From: BD1-7 clade bacterium
Lineage (GTDB): Bacteria > Pseudomonadota > Gammaproteobacteria > Pseudomonadales > DT-91
Length of the DNA stretch: 56,701 nt
Direction: 5' to 3'
Assembly (NCBI GenBank): GCA_902705865.1
Contig: CACSIO010000023.1
Location: 414,187-470,887, forward strand
A program made the translations under genes and the position numbers. Below are positions 27,570 to 35,160 of the stretch, piece by piece (within the stretch, counting starts at the first letter, position 1; the number at the start of each line of letters is the position of its first letter). Below the pieces are notes generated by a model. That model worked only from the letters and a program-made list of their open reading frames with translations, was not told the DNA's origin and did no database searches.

Positions 27570-28468
27570 GCGGCGGTGGCCTCTGCATCAATTAACGATG
27601 TTGGGTTACCTGCGCTATCGATGTAACCCAGCTCTAACATAACATCGAAGTGGTCATCGATAATACGAGCGACTTGTTGGTCAGTCAGACTGTTTTGCCA
27701 GTCGCCGACAATGCCTTTGCGGAAAAACCGCTGGGTGTTGGCCGGTGCCTCTTTGAAACGAGACTCCGCCTCCTGCGCTTGCAGCTTTTTCATCTGACTA
27801 TTATTAATCGCCGTAGCTAGTTGTTGATCCGTTGCTGCAATGTCGAGAAAGTCGGCGATGGCGCGAAAGGTTTTTTCAGGCTGTTGCTGCATATCTTCGT
27901 AACGCACCATTAGACGATTTAAGGATGGAGCAGATAACCAGCTCCGAGTGTGTTCTGACCAACTCAGTAGTTGCTGACGAAGTTGGTTGTAGATGCGTTT
28001 TTTACCGCGACAAAACCCGTATGTAGGGTTGGCCAGAGACTCAATCGCATTGTCGATGCTGCATTGATTGTGGTTTGCCAATGAGATAGCAACGTCTAAC
28101 GGGTTGCGCACAATGACGAGTGCTCCGCGAGTCGCATCCACAGGAATCAACGGCTGGTTATCGCTGAGGTAGGTGTAGGCGTCGTGGATTTTGTGATAGG
28201 CATCGTCACCGGCATTATCGGCGAGCCAACGGTAAGCCGCTGGGCGCATCTGATCGACTTCGTCATGAGACAACTCATCGATATCAATGCCCAATGCCGT
28301 TGACACCCATTCTCGGCTGCTGGCGATGGCACCCGTTTGCAGTGCGTTAATATCGACCGGTTGCTCCGAGTCGCTCAATAGATTGGCGATGAAGGTGCGT
28401 GTCCAGGTGTTGCCGGATTTTGGATAGGAGGCGAGCCAAAATAGTCCGTTATTGTTGGGTGTTTCCAT
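27566..28468 (-). CDS. Sulfotransferase-family protein in RiPP cluster
   Basis: A 300-residue PAPS-dependent sulfotransferase. The 5'-phosphosulfate loop is YPKSGNTW at residues 15-22, and the 3'-phosphate-binding region is VIVRNPLDVAISLANH around residue 120. The C-terminal RFFRKGIVGDWQNSLT matches the conserved R-x-x-x-x-x-G-x-x-x-D-W motif. It would move sulfate from PAPS to a hydroxyl or amine. The core peptide has no Tyr, so a peptide target would have to be Ser, Thr or an added group. Its ATG overlaps the kinase-gene stop by one base, and its own stop overlaps the cyclase start, so these three are translated as a coupled set. Confidence 0.9.
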   Translation of the reverse strand: METPNNNGLFWLASYPKSGNTWTRTFIANLLSDSEQPVDINALQTGAIASSREWVSTALGIDIDELSHDEVDQMRPAAYRWLADNAGDDAYHKIHDAYTYLSDNQPLIPVDATRGALVIVRNPLDVAISLANHNQCSIDNAIESLANPTYGFCRGKKRIYNQLRQQLLSWSEHTRSWLSAPSLNRLMVRYEDMQQQPEKTFRAIADFLDIAATDQQLATAINNSQMKKLQAQEAESRFKEAPANTQRFFRKGIVGDWQNSLTDQQVARIIDDHFDVMLELGYIDSAGNPTSLIDAEATAA

Positions 28469-29391
28469 CAGGCAACATCCTGCTGATTTTCCTGGTCGAG
28501 GTCTTGCAGAATGAAATCCACGAGCTCATCGAGCTTAAAGCCAGCGTTCGGTCGCGTAATGCGTTTAACATCAATGCCTGCTGCAAGCTTGGAGCATTGT
28601 GCGAAGTGCTGTTTTTTTAGCCCCATGCCTTCAGCATAAAGCCTGCGGTAGCTGTTGTGCTTCAGCGGGTTGAGTTTATCCATGCCGGTTAAGGTGTCTA
28701 ACTCGAAGGTGTCTTCATTGTGCGAGTTCAAAATATAAATCGCTTTCACCGGCAGTGCTGTGTCGCAGAAACCATCGCGAATCGGTACGGCAAACTTGCT
28801 GATTTGCAGGCGAATACGATCTAAGTCGTCATTATCTATCGCCAGCTTTTGGGTACTGTCTTGCCAGAGCTTTAGTTGCGGATACGCCGGATGTACAAAC
28901 CCCCGTTCGTCAATCACTGCCAGATCATCGGCTAGTACTTGATAGCCACGCTGTTGAAACGCCCCCGCCAGTGTTGATTTCCCGGCACCGGAAACACCGG
29001 CGAAAATAACGCACTCATCACCGATACGTATCGCATTACCATGAATTACCAGTCGATGGCGTTGGTACATAATCGCACCGAAACATGATCCTAACAGATA
29101 CAGTTTGACGCTCTGTAGGTCGGCATCCGTTGCGGGTTCTACGACGATGTGGCTGCCTCGGCTGATATGAAAGCGGGCAATATCAGGGATGTTTAGCCAT
29201 AGTTCATCAGCAGCGGCCTGACAAAAAGGGTATGTCGTTTTCGGTTGTTCGAGACCGTCTTTAGACACATTCCCTATGCTGATGGAAATATCCGGGCTGG
29301 CTATGGTTGTGTTGAGTTGAACTAACGGGTGCAGCGATATCTCGCTATCGATAGTGAGGCCGAAGGCCTGATAAGCGGTAGTTGTTGGCAT
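28468..29391 (-). CDS. HPr-kinase-like serine kinase of RiPP cluster
   Basis: The protein has 307 residues. The C-terminal two thirds resemble the HprK catalytic domain: Walker A GVSGAGKST at about residues 130-138, the following LADDLAVID, and YPQLKLWQDS. The N-terminal 110 residues are variable and beta-rich. Related kinases in paeninodin-type lasso clusters phosphorylate the side chain of the C-terminal Ser of the precursor; the precursor here also ends in Ser. AGGAAG lies 4 nt before the ATG. It is the first gene of the minus-strand unit kinase-sulfotransferase-cyclase. A large dyad at 29408-29467 lies 17-76 nt upstream of the start. Confidence 0.88.
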   Translation of the reverse strand: MPTTTAYQAFGLTIDSEISLHPLVQLNTTIASPDISISIGNVSKDGLEQPKTTYPFCQAAADELWLNIPDIARFHISRGSHIVVEPATDADLQSVKLYLLGSCFGAIMYQRHRLVIHGNAIRIGDECVIFAGVSGAGKSTLAGAFQQRGYQVLADDLAVIDERGFVHPAYPQLKLWQDSTQKLAIDNDDLDRIRLQISKFAVPIRDGFCDTALPVKAIYILNSHNEDTFELDTLTGMDKLNPLKHNSYRRLYAEGMGLKKQHFAQCSKLAAGIDVKRITRPNAGFKLDELVDFILQDLDQENQQDVA

Positions 29392-29407
29392 TCGACTTCC
29401 TGAAGGC

Positions 29408-29467
29408 TAATCGGATAGTCCACTGCAGATAGAACGATAAGTGTATTTACAGTGGAATAGCCGATTA
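29408..29467. repeat. 18-bp inverted repeat upstream of the kinase gene
   Basis: Arms at 29408-29425 and 29450-29467 pair over 18 positions with two mismatches (outer AATCGG with CCGATT, inner CCACTG with CAGTGG) around a 24-nt centre. It could be an operator for a large dimeric regulator or a leader RNA hairpin. Confidence 0.7.
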
Positions 29468-29614
29468 TAAGGCGGTTTTGTCGTCAGAGTCTATCTTGGA
29501 CGAGAGATGATTTAGCTAGGCCCAGTTATATTGAGCATCGATTCATTTAATGAATTATTTTTCCCGCCGTTTGTATTTTCAGCTTCTAACTCGATAACCT
29601 GCGGAGCATGCTAA

Positions 29615-29642
29615 TTTCTACGAATGTTGTTTGGCGTAGAAA
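29615..29642. repeat. 8-bp perfect inverted repeat
   Basis: TTTCTACG at 29615-29622 and CGTAGAAA at 29635-29642 are perfect complements separated by 12 nt, in the middle of the divergent control region. Confidence 0.55.
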
Positions 29643-29691
29643 GGTTTTCGGTATGTTTATCCATGTTTACGTCCATTTTTCATTTTTAGGT

Positions 29692-29737
29692 TATTCGAAT
29701 TTGACTAACGAAACATTCTAGTTAGTGTTGTCGAATA
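29692..29737. repeat. Nested inverted repeat upstream of the 341-residue protein gene
   Basis: Outer arms TATTCGA (29692-29698) and TCGAATA (29731-29737) enclose inner arms ACTAAC (29704-29709) and GTTAGT (29721-29726). The spacers are 5 and 4 nt and the centre is 11 nt. It lies 57 bp before the plus-strand start, at a position suited to an operator. Confidence 0.6.
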
Positions 29738-29793
29738 TAGTCAAAATATGTGTAAATATCGAACAGTTATAGTCGTAAATTCGAGGAAGATGC

Positions 29794-30819
29794 GTGACAC
29801 CACAGGAAATGACAACACTTTGCCGGTTAGTTTCATTAGATAGAAACGCGCAGCAAATAGCAGAAGACATATTACTACCTGGATTTGATCGCCTGTTTGT
29901 CGAACTCACTGATTTACGTGAGGCGATTGATCAAATTATTCTGGGCAAGGCCGCGGAGCATCGGAGTACAGTCGGTCAGCGCGCGTCTCGTGTGGGTGAT
30001 TTAACCGCGGATCCGAAGCTACGTAAAATGTGCAGCCAAGTGATTGGGTCCAACAAAATTTCTGCGGTTTATCCGATCGGCCATTGTTGGAAAATTTCTC
30101 GTATTGCACTCAGTTACCTCGAATATGCTATCTCGGATAACGGGGTGCCGTATTTTTCTGTGCTCAAGCATTACGTTGATCAAGGTGGCCTTCTCAAACT
30201 CATTTGGGGCGAGCTGCGGCAAGAATACTTGCAAACGGCGTTACAAATTGGCCCACTTTACGTTGACCTTTCGAACGATACGGTTGATATCCATAAGCCT
30301 AAAACTATGTGGTCTTCACTTAACGACTCGGGTTTCCAAAACCTATCGTCGTTTCAGGTGTATGCGGGTTTGACGCAGACCTATCAGGGCTATGATGTGT
30401 ATTTGAATACCTGCTTTCCTGAGTTGGCGTGTGTTTGTCCGTTGTTGGTGAGCAAAATGTCTGCCCCAGACAACATCGGCTTTTCGAGAAATTTATTTAT
30501 GGCAGGTATGGCAATGGAGAAAAATTGGCAACCCATCGAGCATTTATTTGAAAATCCACAGACGAATGGGCAGCTTATAAATAGTGTTGATGTAGCGGAT
30601 TTTCCAGATTTTTTACCTGATCTGATCCGAAAATCACAACATGCAGATTTGTTAGTGTTCAATGAGTCGGGCAATGTCGAGCCGGCTATGGCGGCGATTC
30701 ATCGTTTGAAAAAACTCAGTGAAAAACAACAGTTGCAGCAGTTTAATCGACGATGGCATTTAACCCATTTTCTCAACTGGCGACTTTCTTCATTGGAACA
30801 AATCGAGTTGACCGCGTAG
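29794..30819 (+). CDS. Unknown 341-residue protein in RiPP cluster
   Basis: I do not recognise this protein. It has 341 residues, no signal peptide and no membrane helix, and looks like a soluble mixed alpha/beta protein. Notable stretches are ILLPGFDRLFVELTDLREAID near the N-terminus, YPIGHCWKISRIALSYLEYAI around residues 90-110, and SQHADLLVFNESGNVEPAMAAIHRLKKLSEKQQLQQF near the C-terminus. No catalytic motif is clear. The GTG at 29794 has GAGGAAG 4 nt upstream; an overlapping ATG four bases earlier is out of frame and runs only 18 codons. It is the first gene of the plus-strand unit with the nucleotidyltransferase and ABC exporter, so a role in making or handling the peptide is likely but unproven. 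Confidence 0.75.
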   Translation: MTPQEMTTLCRLVSLDRNAQQIAEDILLPGFDRLFVELTDLREAIDQIILGKAAEHRSTVGQRASRVGDLTADPKLRKMCSQVIGSNKISAVYPIGHCWKISRIALSYLEYAISDNGVPYFSVLKHYVDQGGLLKLIWGELRQEYLQTALQIGPLYVDLSNDTVDIHKPKTMWSSLNDSGFQNLSSFQVYAGLTQTYQGYDVYLNTCFPELACVCPLLVSKMSAPDNIGFSRNLFMAGMAMEKNWQPIEHLFENPQTNGQLINSVDVADFPDFLPDLIRKSQHADLLVFNESGNVEPAMAAIHRLKKLSEKQQLQQFNRRWHLTHFLNWRLSSLEQIELTA

Positions 30820-30928
30820 TATCTGCGGTTATCACTTGGGACCAACAGTCATTGAGTAGTTTCAGTGGGGCGTTTGCGATCTCCCCGAGAAATTGTTCGA
30901 ATTGAATAAGAATGAGTTTCCCTTTTTT

Positions 30929-32086
30929 ATGCCACGACAATTACACAATGCTGCGCAGCCGTTGGTCGGCTTGTTTTCTCCCGCTAGAGATAGTGCAGAG
31001 GCCCAAGGTTTGCAACAAACGGAGAACTCGATTGATGGCGAACGCTTGGAGCAACAAATCGCCTGGCATCGTGTTTGGGGGCACTGGCCTGCGTTGGCGT
31101 CACAGCTGAATTCCGATGATCATGATTACAGCAAGCTGACTCGTCAGTCGAGTTTGAAAAAGATGCAAGGGCTTATGCAAGTCAAGGCGATTCAGGAGAT
31201 TCATGCGGCTTTGGTTGACGTATCAGTGCAGCATTTATGGCTCAAAGGGCCGCTGTTGTCCAAACGTCTGTATGATGATTTCACTGTAAGATCGTCTGTC
31301 GATCTGGATTTTATTGTTGGCCCCAACAAGGTTTCAGCGGCTGATCAATGCCTGCGAGCGCTGGGTTATGTGCCAATGCATATCAACGACGTTGACGTGA
31401 GTTGGTCGGTCATTTGCTTTTATCTCAAGGATCTCAGCTACCGACATCCCGCAACGGGAGTTTGTGTTGAACTGCACTGGCGTTGGGATATCTTCCCATC
31501 AATGATGCCTATGTTATTTGATGATGCGTATTCGCGTTGCCGAACGATGCAAGTCGGTAAACATTTAATGCCGGTAATGGGTCTTGAAGATGAGTTTATC
31601 TACCTGTGTATGCACGGCGCTAAATCGTGCTGGGCAAGATTGCAGTGGCTGCTCGATATTCAGGCGTTAACTTTGCAAGGGGATCTGGATTGGAAAATCA
31701 TTGAATCCAGAGCAACTGCGCTGGGTACGTTACCGGATATCGTTACGGCGCTTCTGTTAGTCGAGAAGGTGTTTGAGCAGTCTGTTGATGTGAATTTTAT
31801 TGGTGCCCACCGATGCAGCCCTATTGTGCAAAGGAATTTGTCCGTGTGTTTGCAGACATGGTCGGCGTGCGATTATCCACCACTGCAAGCTCGGCTGCTA
31901 CATCGACTACGTATGCGTCAATCGTTGAGGCATAAAGTGGATTTTTTCATGCGTCGATTAATCAGTGTTGATGACGCATTGTTATTGCCTGAATCGCTCC
32001 AGACGCCTGTCACGACGACGCTGCTTTGGCCGTTATTATTTTGTACACGCGTGTTGTTGAGAAAGCCCGCAGTGCTTTCAAATTAG
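30929..32086 (+). CDS. Nucleotidyltransferase-family protein of RiPP cluster
   Basis: The protein has 385 residues with the character of the NTP_transf_5 family. The key segment is LWLKGPLLSKRLYDDFTVRSSVDLDFIVG at about residues 102-130, where Lys-Gly and the Asp-x-Asp pair of the nucleotidyltransferase active site can be seen. HPATGVCVELHWRWD and LEDEFIYLCMHGAKSCWARLQWLLDI are typical later family elements. Proteins of this family recur in lasso clusters that also encode an HprK-like kinase and are thought to add further groups to the peptide; the substrate here is unknown. The ATG at 30929 is chosen, but a TTG twelve codons upstream is possible and neither has a strong ribosome-binding site. 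Confidence 0.82.
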   Translation: MPRQLHNAAQPLVGLFSPARDSAEAQGLQQTENSIDGERLEQQIAWHRVWGHWPALASQLNSDDHDYSKLTRQSSLKKMQGLMQVKAIQEIHAALVDVSVQHLWLKGPLLSKRLYDDFTVRSSVDLDFIVGPNKVSAADQCLRALGYVPMHINDVDVSWSVICFYLKDLSYRHPATGVCVELHWRWDIFPSMMPMLFDDAYSRCRTMQVGKHLMPVMGLEDEFIYLCMHGAKSCWARLQWLLDIQALTLQGDLDWKIIESRATALGTLPDIVTALLLVEKVFEQSVDVNFIGAHRCSPIVQRNLSVCLQTWSACDYPPLQARLLHRLRMRQSLRHKVDFFMRRLISVDDALLLPESLQTPVTTTLLWPLLFCTRVLLRKPAVLSN

Positions 32087-32095
32087 GAATTGTTC

Positions 32096-33817
32096 ATGCA
32101 TTTTATCCGCCGCGTATTGGCGTTATTCACCGAAGTTTATCAATCTGCCCGCAAAGACGTTTTGGTCTGCTTGCTGGCGATGATGGCGACGTCTGCTATC
32201 CAGGGCGTAGGCCTGATGTTATTGATACCGATTCTGGCGATGGCAGGGATTGGTGATGCAGATACATTGGCGCTGCCAACATTTATTCAAGAATGGCCGC
32301 TATTGCAGCAGTATCCGTTGGAGCTGATGTTGAGCGGCTTTTTGGTACTGGTGTTACTGCAAAGTGCTTTGGCGCGTTTTAGCATGATCAACAATCGTCT
32401 TCTGCAACTGGAATATGTCGATCGTCAGCGTAAGGGGCTCATCACTGCAATCACCCACGCCCACTGGCAGTTTTTGATTGAACGTGACAAAAGTCAGTTT
32501 GAGCATGCGCTGATCTCTGATATCCAGCGCTTGCAGACGGCGGTGTTTTCGATGTTGCAGTCGATTGCGAATGTGTTTTTGATTGGTGTCTATATTGGTG
32601 TGGCCATGCTGCTGTCATGGCAGGTGACGTTGTTAGCCGTGTTTGTCGGTGGCGTACTGTGGGTCGGTATTGCCATTCGCAACGGCAGTGTTCACGATCT
32701 GGGCAAACAACAAACCGCGACACACAAAGATATCCACCATACGTTGAGTGAGTATCTGGCGGGTATGAAAGTGATTCGAAGCCACGGTGAAGAGCATCAG
32801 TTTCAGGGCTACTTCTCCAATAAACTGACAGATGCTCGTCTGCAGCAAATCGATTTTATGCGCAACCACTCGCTGAATCAGCTCACATTCAAATGGGGGG
32901 CGGCATTGAGCCTGTGTTTGTTATTGTACTCTGCCGTTTATGTGTTCAACGTTGAATCAACGTTACTGGTAGTGATGGTGGTTGTATTTTCGCGTTTAAT
33001 GCCGATGCTTTCGTCGTTACAACAGGCATTTCAGCAAGTCGTATTTGCTTTGCCGGCCTATGATAATTATTGCCAGATGATGAATGCTATCGCGCTGGCG
33101 CAATGTCCGGAGCCAAAGAATCCTGTAACATCTATCGCGTTGACGGATGCGTTATCGTTGCGGAATGTTTCATTTGCTTATAAGAACAAATCGCCGCTTT
33201 TTGAAAATATTGATTTGCGGATACCGGCGAATAAAACCACGGCAATTATTGGCCCTTCAGGTGCGGGCAAAACGACCTTGATTGATTTACTGATTGGTTT
33301 GTTAGCGCCCAGTTCGGGTGAAGTGTGCATTGATGGTGAAAAACTATGCGCGGATAACCTGTCTGCGTGGCATCATCAACTGGCATATGTACCGCAAGAT
33401 TCCGTGCTGCTCAGCGATACTATTCGCAACAACCTGACTTGGGGAAAACCCGGTCTGGAAGACCAATTGGCCGCGGTGTTGAAAGCGGCTTCTGCGGAGT
33501 TTGTATTTGATCTTCCGAATGGCCTGGATACCCTCGTGGGCGATCGTGGCATGCGTTTGTCAGGCGGCGAGCGTCAACGTATTGCACTGGCTCGGGCGTT
33601 GTTACGTAACCCCAGCGTGCTGATTCTGGATGAAGCCACCAGCTCGCTGGATGTTGATAATGAATCGCGTATTAAACGGGCCATTGATGCGATATCCGGC
33701 AACCTAACGGTGATTATTATTACCCACCGGATCAATACGATTGACAATGCGGATGTCATTTATCGATTGGAAAACGGCCAGATACAATTGCAGGAAAGTG
33801 CTGCTGCGCTGGCTTAA
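32096..33817 (+). CDS. ABC exporter of the RiPP cluster (lasso D type)
   Basis: A 573-residue half transporter with a six-helix exporter membrane domain fused to an ATP-binding domain. Walker A GPSGAGKTT is at about residues 386-394, the signature LSGGERQRIALARAL at about 484-498, Walker B VLILDEATSSLD at about 506-517, and the switch His in IIITHRINTI. It lacks a C39 peptidase domain, which fits lasso clusters where B2 removes the leader. It probably exports the finished peptide and gives self-protection. The ATG at 32096 is chosen because AGGA lies 7 nt upstream. It follows the nucleotidyltransferase gene by 9 bp. Confidence 0.92.
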   Translation: MHFIRRVLALFTEVYQSARKDVLVCLLAMMATSAIQGVGLMLLIPILAMAGIGDADTLALPTFIQEWPLLQQYPLELMLSGFLVLVLLQSALARFSMINNRLLQLEYVDRQRKGLITAITHAHWQFLIERDKSQFEHALISDIQRLQTAVFSMLQSIANVFLIGVYIGVAMLLSWQVTLLAVFVGGVLWVGIAIRNGSVHDLGKQQTATHKDIHHTLSEYLAGMKVIRSHGEEHQFQGYFSNKLTDARLQQIDFMRNHSLNQLTFKWGAALSLCLLLYSAVYVFNVESTLLVVMVVVFSRLMPMLSSLQQAFQQVVFALPAYDNYCQMMNAIALAQCPEPKNPVTSIALTDALSLRNVSFAYKNKSPLFENIDLRIPANKTTAIIGPSGAGKTTLIDLLIGLLAPSSGEVCIDGEKLCADNLSAWHHQLAYVPQDSVLLSDTIRNNLTWGKPGLEDQLAAVLKAASAEFVFDLPNGLDTLVGDRGMRLSGGERQRIALARALLRNPSVLILDEATSSLDVDNESRIKRAIDAISGNLTVIIITHRINTIDNADVIYRLENGQIQLQESAAALA

Positions 33818-33849
33818 GTGCACGCGGGTGGCCTTAAAACTCTGAATAC

Positions 33850-34800
33850 CTATTGAGATTTTTGCGACACCGGCAAGGGAATCCGGTGTTTTTGCAGATA
33901 GTTGGATGACAATGTCCAATCCTCAAAGTAGGTACCGAACCACTGATCCCAGAGTGAAAAAAGCGCTCCATGATTGACCATGTAACCGCGTGGGCAGTGG
34001 TGCATTTTATGGGCGTGGTTATCCATAAAAATAAATCGTAGCCAACCGATATTGAACGTGTGATTGGCGTGGTGGGTGGCTTGTAATTGCAAAACAAACG
34101 CATACGTCATTAACAACGATGTCAGATCCATTCCCATTAACGCCGCTATCACACCGAGGCTGACTTGAAAGCCGGTGATGGACGTGTCAAAAAATGAGCT
34201 GACATTGCCCCGCAAAAAATCCAGCACGTCGACGGAATGATGAACCACATGAATTTTGCGGAACCACTTTTGCACAGGCTTTTTGCCATGCCCGTGATTC
34301 AACGTGCGATGAATCCAGTAGTAGGCGAAATCGGTGGCTAATACTGCGCCAGCGATCATCCAGCCGCTGGCGGCGCTGGGTTCTGCGACGGTGATCAGCG
34401 ACAGTAGTGCGCCGACTAATGCCCAAACGGTGATAGCCGTAATTGTGCCTGCCACAACGCCTTTGAGAAATACCAGTGACAGGCCCTTTCGCCAAGCATC
34501 GAAGGTTCTTGTTGGCAGGGCAACGGATGGGTCATGCTCTTCAAGCCAGACAATCACCAGCAAATTCAGCACGCTCAATAGCATAAACGCACTGATCACA
34601 ATCATTTCGGAACGTCCAAATATCAGCACCGTTGCAATAAAAGCTAGGACTGGGCCGAAATGTACCGCCAAGCCCAAGGCCTGAGAACCTGTCTGTTCGG
34701 TTGGGATACCGCTTTTACGGGGCAGTAATGACAACTGTGAGCGTCTGGTAAACACAGGCCAAACACCGAGGCGTGTGTCGTTGGGTTGGGCATACAACAT
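33850..34800 (-). CDS. Sterol desaturase/fatty acid hydroxylase family protein
   Basis: An integral membrane di-iron enzyme of 316 residues. The His clusters of the family are all present: HRTLNH at about residues 167-172, HVVHH at about 186-190, THHANH at about 242-247 and HAHKMHH at about 262-268. About five hydrophobic helices surround them. Members hydroxylate or desaturate lipids, using oxygen and an electron donor; the substrate is not predictable. ATG at 34800 has AAGGTGG 5 nt upstream; a GTG three codons earlier is less likely. It is convergent with the RiPP exporter gene (32 bp between stop codons), so it marks the right boundary of the cluster. Confidence 0.88.
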   Translation of the reverse strand: MLYAQPNDTRLGVWPVFTRRSQLSLLPRKSGIPTEQTGSQALGLAVHFGPVLAFIATVLIFGRSEMIVISAFMLLSVLNLLVIVWLEEHDPSVALPTRTFDAWRKGLSLVFLKGVVAGTITAITVWALVGALLSLITVAEPSAASGWMIAGAVLATDFAYYWIHRTLNHGHGKKPVQKWFRKIHVVHHSVDVLDFLRGNVSSFFDTSITGFQVSLGVIAALMGMDLTSLLMTYAFVLQLQATHHANHTFNIGWLRFIFMDNHAHKMHHCPRGYMVNHGALFSLWDQWFGTYFEDWTLSSNYLQKHRIPLPVSQKSQ

Positions 34801-35160
34801 GGAGGCCACCTTGGCTGGGAATCTGGCCGGTATTCTTCGTGATTTCCAGCGTAGGTCAAGGCAACACCCTGTTGCAAAAACGCGTTGTTCAGATACTGAA
34901 ATTTGAACGGATTATGCCGAAGATATCGAAAGGAATTTAAAGCCAACCGTTCACATATCGGCTTGCTGTTCTATAAAAAATCGGATTTTCTAACAATATC
35001 TATATGATTTTGGTGTTCATAGAAATATGCAAATTGCGCAAGGGTTGATATAAGTCATCACGCCTACTGGCTTATCTAATTATAATTTGAACATGAATCA
35101 TTAGTTGATTTTTCTATGCGCTTTATGGGAATAGTCGGCTGTTTTATAAGGAGAAATTAT
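34801..35160 (+). promoter_or_regulatory. 360-bp AT-rich promoter region of the anchored surface protein
   Basis: No gene is supported here. The right half is very AT-rich. A perfect TATAAT lies at 35081-35086, but the -35 position is poor, so this is only a candidate promoter. AAGGAG at about 35149-35154 is the ribosome-binding site for the next gene. Confidence 0.35.

Larger units (their letters stand above)
29392..29793. promoter_or_regulatory. Divergent 402-bp AT-rich control region with three dyads
   Basis: No gene is seen here. The region lies between two divergent units of the RiPP cluster and must carry promoters for both. It holds three inverted repeats: an 18-bp-armed dyad at 29408-29467 near the kinase start, an 8-bp perfect dyad at 29615-29642, and a nested dyad at 29692-29737 near the plus-strand start. 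I could not fix a single convincing sigma-70 promoter by eye. No regulator gene lies in the cluster. Confidence 0.6.

Noticed and set aside
29632..29697. Possible second precursor of about 21 residues in the divergent control region
   Set aside because: The small plus-strand frame has no RRE-binding leader motif and no acidic acceptor in a suitable place.
29718..29909. Minus-strand 63-codon frame at the start of the 341-residue gene
   Set aside because: It is antisense to a gene with a good ribosome-binding site and covers the nested dyad; no family features.
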